Assembly (NCBI GenBank): GCA_964405435.1
Contig: CAYOOD010000001.1
Span: forward strand, 62,001 to 126,000
From: DVEG01 sp964405435
Lineage (GTDB): Bacteria > Cyanobacteriota > Cyanobacteriia > Cyanobacteriales > Oscillatoriaceae
Direction: 5' to 3'
DNA length: 64,000 nucleotides
Part shown: piece by piece, positions 18,487 through 26,866 of the stretch
Layout: each line of letters opens with the position of its first letter
How positions within the stretch are numbered: position 1 is the first letter of the stretch
Position numbers and translations under genes: made by a program
The notes under the pieces: model-generated
Seen by the model: the letters and a program-made list of their open reading frames with translations, nothing else
Databases searched by the model: none
Told to the model about the DNA's origin: nothing

Positions 18487-18927
18487 GCCCTGGCTTGAGC
18501 CGCTCTGCGGGGAGCCTCTCCGGGCAATTGACCTCAAAGCTTCCAGGTTATTGCAGCTATCGGCTGTAAGTCATTGGGATGCTTGTCCGGTCAGTCCTTA
18601 AGGGGAGGCTCTCCTTGCCGTCTGTGCAAGCGTAGTCAACGCGGGAAAAATCGGGTATTGTAACCTATGGCGGTTGCATTACCAATTAAGTCCACCACCG
18701 ACATACAGATGGTGCGGTGTGTCTGGTAAAAAGGCGGGTTTTGCGGACGGGTTATTCCAGTTTTCTTTTGGTTTCGCGGATCGATTTGCTGGCCTGCGAA
18801 GCTGCATCGGTTCCTAGGGCCGAGCGTGACTGAATCCAGCTCGGAGACTGCAATATCTCTCTTCCCAAGATGTCGCCCGATCCCGCCCCCACAGTTGCCA
18901 TTCCTGCCAAAGCGGAGTACCGAGATC
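18487..18927. other. Intergenic region downstream of psaM
   Basis: No gene is supported. The stretch 18598-18620 contains AAGGGGAGGCTCTCCTT, a small inverted repeat that may belong to a psaM terminator. A longer in-frame extension of the following gene back to GTG 18826 exists but is poorly supported. Confidence 0.4.
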
Positions 18928-19359
18928 GTGAAGGCCATTGAATCTTCAACACTGCCTGTTCTACCTCTAGAATCCCGTCGCAGGGAAGCGCGTCGGAATC
19001 GTCGCCAAGCGCGACCTCATCCCTACCAAGATCGGGCGACTGAAATTACACTCAAGTTGACGATTAACCTCGTCATGTCCGTAGCAGCTATCTCTGCTTT
19101 GGTACATCTTCTGCCTCATCACCGAGCTGGGCAAGAAAAACTCCAAGAAATCCAAGCCGAAGTCCAGGGAACCCAAGGACGGGTGAGTAAATTGCAGGCA
19201 GAATTTACCCGCTCCTTCGATCCGCAACAAGCCAAAAGTGTCATGCAGGAGCAGAGCCATCGCATGGACCCCACGCTGCTTCAGATATTTTGGGTGGAGC
19301 GCAAATCCAGCGAGGGCCAAGCGTTTGACACGGATGCAGAATTTTCCGGCTCTCCCTGA
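18928..19359 (+). CDS. Slr1601-like conserved cyanobacterial protein
   Basis: The 143-residue product has a very basic N-terminal part (SRRREARRNRRQARP), one membrane helix (LTINLVMSVAAISALVHLL), a coiled coil (EKLQEIQAEVQGTQGRVSKL) and a C-terminal segment ending in FWVERKS. This layout resembles a small cyanobacterial family of unknown function typified by Slr1601. I chose GTG 18928, which has GGAG 11 bases upstream; the frame also stays open to GTG 18826. It is a single gene; the coiled coil and anchor suggest a membrane-bound scaffold, but that is inferred. Confidence 0.6.
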   Translation: MKAIESSTLPVLPLESRRREARRNRRQARPHPYQDRATEITLKLTINLVMSVAAISALVHLLPHHRAGQEKLQEIQAEVQGTQGRVSKLQAEFTRSFDPQQAKSVMQEQSHRMDPTLLQIFWVERKSSEGQAFDTDAEFSGSP

Positions 19360-19667
19360 TGTTTTTTTGATATTTAGCGCTGCTTTTCTAACAATTACTC
19401 GAGTGGCTCCTAACAAACCCGATAACTGGGAATGGGGAATGGGCAAGAGGTTGAAAGAAGTAAATCTTCCCGGCCATTCCTGAGATCGTTCGGGCGATCG
19501 CTTTTTTCCAAATCGAGCATTTATTTTAAAAATAAACAGAGAGATCGCCGGGTTCGCAGGAGGGAAAACCAAGCTCTTTCGTGTAAAAATGAACGCGCTC
19601 CGCGATCGCTCGCCCTTTTTTTGCAAAAACGAATCCCGGCACTGCATCCGAGGGAAGATCGACCCCA
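19360..19667. other. Intergenic region, nothing recognised
   Basis: This 308-bp stretch lies between two convergent genes. It contains ATGGGGAATGGG-type sequence near 19430 and two HIP1-like sites but no gene or obvious terminator with a T tract. Confidence 0.4.
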
Positions 19668-20435
19668 TCAAGCTCTAACCGGTTCGAGGAGGTAATTGAG
19701 CCAGGATTCGACTCGGGCTTGCAAGCGCGCGGCAGCTTGAAAATCAGACGAGTTGGAACGTGAAAGCTCGTGGAGGGCGCGCTTGTAGTCAGCGATCGCG
19801 TACTTCCACTGTCCCTTAAACTCGTAAGTCCGACCGCGTTCTGCCCAGATGTGAGCTTTCAGACTCCCCAACCGCAAGGCGCTGTCAAAATTCTCGATCG
19901 CCTGCTCGTACAGCCCCATATCGCGCAGGGCGATGCCCCGATTGATCCAAGCCCGAATGTGGACGGGGTTGAGGTCAAGCGCCTTGTCATAATTCACCAC
20001 CGCCGCCGCCAGTTTGCCGCGAGCGGCGTAGTAATTGGCCAAATTATTGTAGGCACCAGCCAATCGCGGATTCAGCACGATCGCCCGATTGTAATCCGCG
20101 ATCGCCCTGTCTAATTGGCCACTCTCAAAATACATCAACCCCCGATTGTTGTAATCGATCGCGCTGGTGGGATGGCGCAAAATCAATTCGCTGACGATCT
20201 CAATCGCCTGCTCCCAATCGCCCCCTGCCGCAACAGCTAAAGCTTGACGGCGCTGCGCGATCGCTTCTTCATCCGAGAGCGCCGCGTCAGAAGGGCTTGC
20301 TGCAGGAAAATTCCGGTGGTGAATCGGTGTGGGCTGAACTGGCTGAGTTGGCCCAGCAGCTTGTTGAGCCCGTTGATTCCGCTCGGCTCGGCGTTCAGTT
20401 TTGTCTTGACGATTTTCAAAAGAGTAAGCGCTCAT
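19668..20435 (-). CDS. Tetratricopeptide repeat protein
   Basis: This 255-residue protein has a polar, Gln/Pro-rich N-terminal tail of about 60 residues and then about five TPR units, each with the pattern NRGLxxxxxGxxxxAIxxYxxAIxLxP (for example YNNRGLMYFESGQLDRAIAD and the two that follow). TPR arrays bind other proteins. There is no signal peptide, so it is probably cytoplasmic. Similar TPR proteins in cyanobacteria include photosystem assembly factors, but nothing here identifies a partner. It is transcribed toward the Slr1601-like gene. Confidence 0.85.
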   Translation of the reverse strand: MSAYSFENRQDKTERRAERNQRAQQAAGPTQPVQPTPIHHRNFPAASPSDAALSDEEAIAQRRQALAVAAGGDWEQAIEIVSELILRHPTSAIDYNNRGLMYFESGQLDRAIADYNRAIVLNPRLAGAYNNLANYYAARGKLAAAVVNYDKALDLNPVHIRAWINRGIALRDMGLYEQAIENFDSALRLGSLKAHIWAERGRTYEFKGQWKYAIADYKRALHELSRSNSSDFQAAARLQARVESWLNYLLEPVRA

Positions 20436-21002
20436 CCCGTCCTCCGCCTATTTAACGATCGACTAAACCTACTTTATAAATTTCTCATTTTCCGCAAAAC
20501 CACCCGTGTGTCAGTTTAGGAGGCGTCTCGATAGAACTAGCCTGTCTTTTATGGAGATTGGGTTTCATAGCGGGTTAAGTCCGCCCTTTGCACTCCAATA
20601 CTGACTTTTCTAGAGGCAATCGCTTGGAACGAGAATCAATCAATACTAGGGCGCAGAAAAAAACAATCACTCTTGACCCTGTAGCGAACAATTTTTGTAA
20701 GGTATAAGTGCCGATCGTCCCCCTCTGACGGCTCTTAACAGGCGATCGCGCCACCGCGCGCGGCGAGAGTTCCCAAAACAAGCCATTAAAAAAATTAACT
20801 CTGTACGGGCAAATAGTTGCGCGATCGCCTTATTTTTTTAAATCAGAGTTTTTGGAGAATCGGCTTTCAATCCCGAAATCGCGGCACGCTGAAATCCGGG
20901 CTTTCTTGCCCTGCGGGAAAGCGATCGCCTGCCATAAAATTGCGGGCCGGAAAGCAGACACTCGAAAAAGTGTCACACTTCCACCCGCAACTGATGCCAG
21001 CA
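20436..21002. other. Intergenic region between TPR gene and ctpA
   Basis: No gene is supported in 567 bp. Short open frames on the + strand near 20817-21184 overlap the end of ctpA antisense and look like shadows of it. The promoter of the TPR gene should lie at the left end. Confidence 0.45.
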
Positions 21003-22235
21003 TCACATCGCATCCGCCACGACAGATTCTTTCGTCAGCAATTCCACAGCCGCTTGAAATTGACGGTCAGCCTCCGTCGCCAATTGGTTGCGCGAGATGC
21101 GATCGAGGGGCACTACTGCGTCAGGGAGAATCCCTAATTTGTGAATGTCGCGGTGATTCGGCGTCTCGTACTTGGCCACCGTGACAGCCAATCCCGATCC
21201 GTCAGACAAATCAAACAAGGATTGAATCAACCCCTTGCCAAAGGTTTTCTCGCCGACTAACTTAGCCCGTCCGTTATCCTGAAGGGCACCGGCGAGAATT
21301 TCGCTAGCACTCGCCGTCCCCTGATTGACCAGAACCACCAGCGGGTCGTCGGTGAGCGCCTCGCCGCTTGCCTCAAAGCTGCCGAGAACACCTTGGCGGT
21401 TGACGGTGTAAACCACCGTGCCGCTATCCAACCAAAGGCGGGCGATTTCAATCCCGGCTTGCAGCAGTCCGCCGGGATTGTTCCGCAGGTCGAGGATGTA
21501 AGCCGACGCGCCCTGTTGCTCGAGCTTGTCGATGGCGTGGGCGACTTCGGCGGTGGCGTTGGCATTAAATTGGCTGAGGCGAATGTAGCCAATGGGTACG
21601 CCGCTATTGGCGATGCGCAAGCCGGATTCCACGGGGTTGAGGGCGATGCGATCGCGCCTGAGATCGACCTCCAACGCCGCTGTCGCGTCTTTTCTTTGAA
21701 CGGTGAGGGTCACGGAACTGCCGATCGGCCCGCGCATTTTGGCCGCTGCATCGTCCAGACTCAGACCCACTGTAGAGACGCCATCGATTTTCAGAATCAG
21801 GTCGCGGGGCTGGAGGCCGGCTTTTTCTGCGGGCGATCCCTCAATTGGTGCCACGACTTCGATATAGCCCGTCTCCTCGTCCGAGGCGATTTGCAGACCG
21901 ATCCCGGTCAGCTCTCCGGACGTGTTAACTTGTAAACTTTTGTATTGGTCTGGTTTTAATAATCGGGTGAAGGGATCTTCGAGAGTGGCCAGCATCTTGG
22001 CGATCGCCCCATAAGTGGCCTCGCGATCGACCAGAGACTGTTTCAGGGCATTTTGACGGATCGACCACCAGTTTTGATTGTTGAACGTTTCGTCCACATA
22101 CGCCCGATTCACGATCCGCCAAGCTTCCGAGAGTAGCTGCTGTTCGTCTGTCATTGCCGCCGCCGGCGGAACCCACCATCCCAGCGTTACAAACAATACC
22201 AGTAAAAGTCCGAGCCAAAAACCTCGTTTGCGCAT
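21003..22235 (-). CDS. ctpA: Carboxyl-terminal processing protease
   Basis: CtpA removes the C-terminal extension of the photosystem II D1 precursor in the thylakoid lumen, which is needed for the manganese cluster to assemble. The 410-residue protein has a signal peptide ending near AAA-MTDEQ (residues 26-30), a PDZ domain (about 100-190; LTGIGLQI, SPAEKAGLQPRDLILKIDG) and an S41 core with the catalytic pair Ser309 (GTASASEI) and Lys334 (TFGKGLIQS). I place the start at ATG 22233-22235, which gives a proper signal peptide; the frame extends 42 codons further upstream without support. It is divergent from petB, a common arrangement in cyanobacteria. Confidence 0.93.
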   Translation of the reverse strand: MRKRGFWLGLLLVLFVTLGWWVPPAAAMTDEQQLLSEAWRIVNRAYVDETFNNQNWWSIRQNALKQSLVDREATYGAIAKMLATLEDPFTRLLKPDQYKSLQVNTSGELTGIGLQIASDEETGYIEVVAPIEGSPAEKAGLQPRDLILKIDGVSTVGLSLDDAAAKMRGPIGSSVTLTVQRKDATAALEVDLRRDRIALNPVESGLRIANSGVPIGYIRLSQFNANATAEVAHAIDKLEQQGASAYILDLRNNPGGLLQAGIEIARLWLDSGTVVYTVNRQGVLGSFEASGEALTDDPLVVLVNQGTASASEILAGALQDNGRAKLVGEKTFGKGLIQSLFDLSDGSGLAVTVAKYETPNHRDIHKLGILPDAVVPLDRISRNQLATEADRQFQAAVELLTKESVVADAM

Positions 22236-22473
22236 GATACTGATTTCTAACCTGTAATTGTGAACTTGCTGCTGCCTGCCGTGGCCAGATTGCCTAAATG
22301 CCTTTTTTTCAAGCCTTCTGCACTCCACCAGCAGACATCTGGCACAGAGGTCAACCCTCAAACTCTATGGCCATGTCGTTTGTCAGCGTTTGCAAGCCTG
22401 CTAGATGAATTCTTTGTTTAAACTATGTTACATTCTTGATGAACCGCAATATATATCTCGGGACGCTTGCTTC

Positions 22474-23142
22474 ATGTTTTCCAAGGAGATAACAAACTCA
22501 AAGACCTACCAGTGGTTTCAAGAGCGCCTAGAGATTCAGGCTCTCGTTGATGACGTCACTAGCAAGTACGTCCCCCCCCACGTCAACATCTTCTACTGCC
22601 TGGGCGGGATCACCCTCACTTGCTTTATAATCCAGTTCGCCACTGGATTTGCCATGACCTTCTACTACAAGCCGACAGTGACCGATGCGTTTGCGTCAGT
22701 CCAGTACCTGATGACCGAGGTCAACTTCGGCTGGCTGATCCGCTCCATCCACCGCTGGTCTGCCAGCATGATGGTGCTGATGATGATCTTGCACGTTTTC
22801 CGGGTTTACCTGACCGGCGGTTTCAAGAAGCCCCGCGAACTCACCTGGGTGACGGGCGTGATTCTGGCGACGATCACCGTATCCTTCGGCGTCACCGGCT
22901 ACTCCCTGCCTTGGGACCAAGTGGGTTACTGGGCCGTCAAGATCGTGTCGGGCGTTCCCGAAGCAATTCCCGTGGTGGGTTCGCTGATCGTCGAGCTGAT
23001 TCGCGGCGGCGAAAGCGTGGGCCAAGCCACTCTGACGCGCTTCTACAGCCTGCACACCTTCGTGCTGCCCTGGCTGATTGCAGTTTTCATGCTGCTCCAC
23101 TTCTTAATGATTCGCAAACAAGGGATTTCTGGTCCGTTGTAA
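22474..23142 (+). CDS. petB: Cytochrome b6
   Basis: PetB is the di-haem cytochrome b6 of the b6f complex, which moves electrons from plastoquinol to plastocyanin or c6 and pumps protons across the thylakoid membrane. The 222-residue product is typical: MFSKEITNSKTYQWFQERLE start, VNFGWLIRSIHRWSA and LHVFRVYLTGGFKKPRE with haem-ligand histidines, the conserved Cys of VPPHVNIFYCLGG that binds the extra haem c, and the C-terminus MIRKQGISGPL. ATG 22474 fits the family; an upstream in-frame extension to 22405 does not. It heads the petBD operon. Confidence 0.98.
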   Translation: MFSKEITNSKTYQWFQERLEIQALVDDVTSKYVPPHVNIFYCLGGITLTCFIIQFATGFAMTFYYKPTVTDAFASVQYLMTEVNFGWLIRSIHRWSASMMVLMMILHVFRVYLTGGFKKPRELTWVTGVILATITVSFGVTGYSLPWDQVGYWAVKIVSGVPEAIPVVGSLIVELIRGGESVGQATLTRFYSLHTFVLPWLIAVFMLLHFLMIRKQGISGPL

Positions 23143-23150
23143 TCGGCGAT

Positions 23151-23192
23151 CGCTGTTAGTTGTTAGATTGGAAGAGCTAGCAACTAACAGCG
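23151..23192 (+). repeat. Inverted repeat in petB-petD spacer
   Basis: CGCTGTTAGTTGTTAG and CTAGCAACTAACAGCG form a 16-bp stem with one mismatch and a 10-base loop, starting 9 bases after the petB stop. It has no following T tract, so it is more likely an RNA processing or stability element, or a partial attenuator, than a full terminator. Confidence 0.7.
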
Positions 23193-23230
23193 TGCAATAA
23201 CAAGCAACTAAAAGGAGAACACGCAGAACT

Positions 23231-23713
23231 ATGGCAACTCTGAAAAAGCCAGATTTGAGCGATCCGAAGCTCCGCGCCAAACTCGCGATGGGAATGGGTC
23301 ACAACTATTACGGCGAACCCGCATGGCCCAACGACCTGCTTTACGTCTTCCCCGTCGTGATTTTGGGAACGATCGCCCTCTGTGTCGGTCTGGCTATCTT
23401 AGACCCAGCAATGGTAGGCGAACCGTCCAACCCCTTCGCCACTCCCCTGGAAATCCTGCCCGAATGGTATTTGTGGCCGTCCTTCCAGATCCTGCGCATC
23501 CTCCCCAACAAATTGCTGGGGATTGCCGGCATGACCTCCATCCCCCTGGGACTGATGTTGATTCCCTTTATTGAGAACGTCAACAAGTTCCAAAACCCCT
23601 TCCGCCGCCCAGTGGCCACCACGGTCTTCTTGGTTGGCACCCTGGTCACCATCTGGCTTGGTATCGGTGCTATCTTCCCGATTGACAAATCCCTGACCTT
23701 GGGGCTGTTCTAA
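23231..23713 (+). CDS. petD: Cytochrome b6f complex subunit IV
   Basis: PetD is the three-helix subunit IV that completes the quinol-oxidising site of cytochrome b6f. The 160-residue product matches the family end to end: MATLKKPDLSDPKLRAKLAM start, the PEWY motif (ILPEWYLWPSFQILR, Qo site), and the C-terminal helix ending FPIDKSLTLGLF. AAAGGAGA lies about 12 bases before ATG 23231. It follows petB by 88 bp with a stable hairpin between them. Confidence 0.98.
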   Translation: MATLKKPDLSDPKLRAKLAMGMGHNYYGEPAWPNDLLYVFPVVILGTIALCVGLAILDPAMVGEPSNPFATPLEILPEWYLWPSFQILRILPNKLLGIAGMTSIPLGLMLIPFIENVNKFQNPFRRPVATTVFLVGTLVTIWLGIGAIFPIDKSLTLGLF

Positions 23714-23736
23714 ACAACTGCAATCATCTCCGATCC

Positions 23737-23797
23737 GACGCCTGTCGCGTTTTCTTCCCAGTGCAGTCGCACTGCTTGAGAAAATGCGGCAGGCGTC
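23737..23797 (+). terminator. Long hairpin downstream of petD
   Basis: GACGCCTGTCGCGTTTTCT pairs with AGAAAATGCGGCAGGCGTC (two G-T type mismatches), with an inner stem CAGTGC/GCACTG. It begins 24 bases after the petD stop and is the likely 3' end or stabiliser of the petBD transcript. Confidence 0.7.
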
Positions 23798-24017
23798 AGC
23801 AATTGAGCGGGGGGAGACTGGAGGAACGGGAGAGGGAGGGAAAAGAAAGAATAAATAGCAGGCATCGGTTATTTTATGCAGGGAAAGGAGTAAAAATCGG
23901 TTGGCTTGCCGTCGATCGCCCTTCACTCTAGGAAAGAGTTCGCTATACTAAAGACGCAACTCTCGTCCCCAAAAAAGCATCTAGCTTGCCCGAATAAGTG
24001 CTTGGCCAAGCTTGGAA

Positions 24018-24443
24018 ATGTTTCAGCAAGACCATCTGACAGTTCAGAGCGATTTGGCTGTCTTAAATCAAGTCCAAAAATGGTTTGAGGTATTCTTCGT
24101 CCGGCATACCTCTGGTTTTTATTGGCCAGAAGAAAAATTTTACGGCCTCAACTTAGCCCTAGCAGAGGGATTCACCAACGCCGTTCGCCACGCTCATCAC
24201 GAACTCCCCCCCGAAACCCCCATTGAAATTGACCTAGCCCTGTGGGAGGATCGGATTGAAATTCGGATTTGGGATTGGGGAAAACCATTCAATCCCGACC
24301 AAGTGAAGGAACCAGAGCCCGGAACCCTCCAGGAAGGGGGATATGGGTGGTTTCTGCTGCGGCGTCTGACCGATCGAGTCGCCTACGAAAGAACTCAGGA
24401 TGGTCGCAATTGCCTGTTGATAGTCAAATATCACTTTTGCTGA
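24018..24443 (+). CDS. Anti-sigma regulatory factor / RsbW-like ATP-binding protein
   Basis: This 141-residue protein is a single HATPase_c_2 domain: N-box LALAEGFTNAVRHAHH (about residues 48-63), G1-type IWDWGKPFNP, and G2-type GGYGWFLLRRLTDRVAYE. RsbW/SpoIIAB-type kinases phosphorylate an anti-anti-sigma protein; in cyanobacteria, which lack SigB, such proteins act in switch systems with STAS and PP2C partners. No partner is adjacent. ATG 24018 is chosen over TTG 24012. It ends 9 bp before the glycosyltransferase, so the two may be co-transcribed. Confidence 0.85.
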   Translation: MFQQDHLTVQSDLAVLNQVQKWFEVFFVRHTSGFYWPEEKFYGLNLALAEGFTNAVRHAHHELPPETPIEIDLALWEDRIEIRIWDWGKPFNPDQVKEPEPGTLQEGGYGWFLLRRLTDRVAYERTQDGRNCLLIVKYHFC

Positions 24444-24452
24444 GAAACTGCT

Positions 24453-25586
24453 TTGAGCCCGAACGTTACTGCACCGATCGCTCACTTGTTTGTTTTCTTG
24501 GAAATATTTTCCCAGGAAGGAGGAATTCAATCTTATATCAAAGATCTTCTAAAAGCTTATGTTTCTGCGGGTGTGGGGAGCGCTGAAGTGTTCCTCTTGA
24601 GAGACTGTTCCGGCTGTGCGAATCCCTTTGAGGGAGGGAGCAGTCCATTAAAATTTCACTACCTGAACACTCGCCCGCCCTGGTTGGGACGCCTGCGAAT
24701 GGCGATCGCTCTGTTGCAATCCCTGCAAAAGCGCCGCCCGCAAAGGGTTTTCTGCGGTCACGTCAAGCTAGCTCCTCTGGTGCAGTTGCTCTGCCAATTC
24801 TTCAAAGTTCCCTACACGGTTTTAACCTACGGCAAAGAAGTGTGGGAACCGCTACCGCCCCTGTATCGAAAGGCACTGCAACAGGCTGATAGCATTTGGA
24901 CGATCGGGCGCTACACCCGCGATCGCGCCTGTACCTCCAACACTCTCGATCCGCAAAAGTTCCAACTTTTGCCCTGTGCCGTCGATGGAGCAGTTTTTAC
25001 CCCCGGCCCCAAACCGCAAGCTCTGATAAATCGCTACAATCTGGCGGGTGCCGAGGTGCTGATGACCGTAGCGCGATTGTGGTCGGGCGATATCTATAAA
25101 GGCGTCGATGTGACGATTCGAGCCTTGCCAAAAATAGCACAAAAACTCCCCAATGTCAAGTATCTAGTCATCGGACGGGGGAGCGATCGGCCTAGATTGG
25201 AACAACTCGCCGCCGATTTGGGCGTTGCAGAGCGCGTCGTCTTTGCCGGTTTCGTGCCGACAGGAGAATTGCCGGAACACTACCGAGTCGCGGATGCCTA
25301 TATCATGCCGTCTCGAGAAGGATTTGGCATCGTCTATTTGGAAGCGATGGCGTGCGGAGTGCCGGTATTGGCGGGGGACGACGACGGCTCAGCCGATCCC
25401 CTGGAGGACGGACGGCTGGGCTGGAGAGTGCCCCATCGCGATCCCGATGCAGTGGCAGCGGCTTGCCTTGAAATCCTGCAAGGAAGAGATCGGCGCTGCG
25501 ACGGAGCGTGGTTGAGAGAGGAAGTGCTGGAGCGATTTGGTACGGATAGCTTTACCCAGCGCCTCAAAAAACTCGTGTATTTCTGA
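24453..25586 (+). CDS. Glycosyltransferase family 4
   Basis: This 377-residue GT-B enzyme has the family 4 C-terminal domain: VLMTVARLWSGDIYKGVD, then the EX7E motif in SREGFGIVYLEAMACGVPVL. The N-terminal acceptor domain has the expected QEGGIQSYIKDL segment. It should transfer an activated sugar to a lipid or polysaccharide at the inner face of the membrane; donor and acceptor are unknown. TTG 24453 is the earliest start after the preceding stop and gives a good beta-strand (IAHLFVFLEIF). The start codon is uncommon and not well supported by a ribosome site. Confidence 0.88.
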   Translation: MSPNVTAPIAHLFVFLEIFSQEGGIQSYIKDLLKAYVSAGVGSAEVFLLRDCSGCANPFEGGSSPLKFHYLNTRPPWLGRLRMAIALLQSLQKRRPQRVFCGHVKLAPLVQLLCQFFKVPYTVLTYGKEVWEPLPPLYRKALQQADSIWTIGRYTRDRACTSNTLDPQKFQLLPCAVDGAVFTPGPKPQALINRYNLAGAEVLMTVARLWSGDIYKGVDVTIRALPKIAQKLPNVKYLVIGRGSDRPRLEQLAADLGVAERVVFAGFVPTGELPEHYRVADAYIMPSREGFGIVYLEAMACGVPVLAGDDDGSADPLEDGRLGWRVPHRDPDAVAAACLEILQGRDRRCDGAWLREEVLERFGTDSFTQRLKKLVYF

Positions 25587-25634
25587 TTACTATAAAAATA
25601 GTGGAAACCCAAAACCCAATTTGAGGTGATTGCT

Positions 25635-26015
25635 GTGAACCAGAACAGCCCGAAACTCTTTCAATTCAATGTATCTGACGCTGGCAATTGGCTGGTCGTG
25701 CTGGTTGCGATCTGGTTGCTGGGCTCTATTGGCTTGGGCTGGCTGGTCAAGTCGGTGTTAATTTTAATGGGGTTGGCTCTGATTGCCCCGGCGATCGCAT
25801 TCCTGGGGTTTCGCTGGTGGTTGAGCCGCAACCTGATTCAAGACCAGTGTCCGGTGTGCCAGTACGAGATCGCAGCCCTCAATCAAACGCAACTGCAATG
25901 TCCCAACTGCGGCGAACCGCTGAAAGTACAGCAAGGTCATTTGGAACGGCTGACGCCTCCCGGCACGATTGACATCAAAGCGGTTGAGGTGGCAGCGAAA
26001 CAACTGGAAAATTAA
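25635..26015 (+). CDS. Two-helix membrane protein with a zinc ribbon
   Basis: This 126-residue protein has two membrane helices (residues about 17-60, with WLVVLVAIWLLGSIGLGWL) and then a four-cysteine zinc ribbon, CPVC and CPNC separated by about 16 residues. The tail is polar. GAGG at 25623-25626 is 8 bases before GTG 25635, which I prefer to GTG 25626. I do not recognise a named family; the layout suggests a membrane-anchored protein with a cytoplasmic metal-binding or protein-binding knob. Confidence 0.75.
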   Translation: MNQNSPKLFQFNVSDAGNWLVVLVAIWLLGSIGLGWLVKSVLILMGLALIAPAIAFLGFRWWLSRNLIQDQCPVCQYEIAALNQTQLQCPNCGEPLKVQQGHLERLTPPGTIDIKAVEVAAKQLEN

Positions 26016-26029
26016 CAGCTATTTCTGAG

Positions 26030-26446
26030 TTATTTCGGAGTTTTTGTTACCGAGAGCGTGTAGGGATGTTGGCCCTGAGCGCGATCGCCGACGTAGATAT
26101 TGTAACTGCCCGGTTGCCAAAATCCAGAGATTTCCGGCTCGGCTAGCCCGCAGAAGCGCCCCCCTGGCCCCTCAATCAAGAGCGTGGGCTGACCGCTGCC
26201 TTGGACTCTGAAACGCAGGTAGGGAACTGGTTCGCTCAACTGAATCACTTGATTGGGCGCAGCAGCAATAAAGCCGCAGTCACTGCTCCTGCTGCCGCCA
26301 GACGTTCCGCTGGCGATGGGATTGGGATCGGGCTGGAAGTTGGGAAGCAAGGGCACCACCTGAGCATGACCGGGAGCAGCACTGCTAACTGCCAAAAGCG
26401 CAGCCGCAGCGGCCAGAAGAATCGAGCCGCAAGTCAGTGTTTTCAT
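26030..26446 (-). CDS. Small exported protein of unknown function
   Basis: This 138-residue protein begins with a clear signal peptide (MKTLTCGSILLAAAAALLAV, cleavage near GHAQ) and carries two cysteines (SSDCGFIAAA and RFCGLAEP) that could form a disulphide. The mature part is beta-rich and ends in YNIYVGDRAQGQHPYTLSVT, like small bacterial pre-peptidase or beta-sandwich domains. GGGGAGA lies about 7 bases before ATG 26444-26446. It is convergent with the zinc-ribbon gene. Confidence 0.75.
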   Translation of the reverse strand: MKTLTCGSILLAAAAALLAVSSAAPGHAQVVPLLPNFQPDPNPIASGTSGGSRSSDCGFIAAAPNQVIQLSEPVPYLRFRVQGSGQPTLLIEGPGGRFCGLAEPEISGFWQPGSYNIYVGDRAQGQHPYTLSVTKTPK

Positions 26447-26866
26447 ATTCGTTCTCCCCTTGTATTGAGGGTTCCTCACAATCAAACCGTTTAAGATCTC
26501 AGACGAGTGAGATCCGTAAAAGTTCCGAATGTCAGGGAACTAGGAAGTTTTTTGTCGAGTAATTTTTCTATGGGCTAAGGGTGCAAAAATATGAATGTGC
26601 GAGCCGGCCCGATGCCTGCAGCGTCAGCGGGAAAAACCAACGCGCAATTTCAGAACGGGTATCGAGGAAAGCTGGAAGGGAGCCAGTGGCAGGAATTGTC
26701 GGCGGCGTCCCGATCGGGCGATCGGCGGTGAGTACAGTAGTGAAACTAATTGGCTCGACAATTGGTGCAAGCTGTACTGGGAGCGATCGCTTTTCGAGCA
26801 GCAGGAAACCCGTTCGCGGCTCCCGCAACCTCAAACGCTAACGACTCGTGACGGTAAAGTATACTA
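26447..26866. other. Divergent intergenic region, no gene supported
   Basis: Overlapping short open frames occupy 26568-26867 on both strands, but they share sequence, lack ribosome sites and resemble no family. A 7-bp hairpin (GATCTCA/TGAGATC) lies at 26495-26514. Promoters for the exported protein and the RDD gene should be here. Confidence 0.45.

Noticed and set aside
18967..19671. A 234-codon minus-strand frame
   Set aside because: It lies antisense to the Slr1601-like gene and extends into a spacer; its composition is not protein-like.
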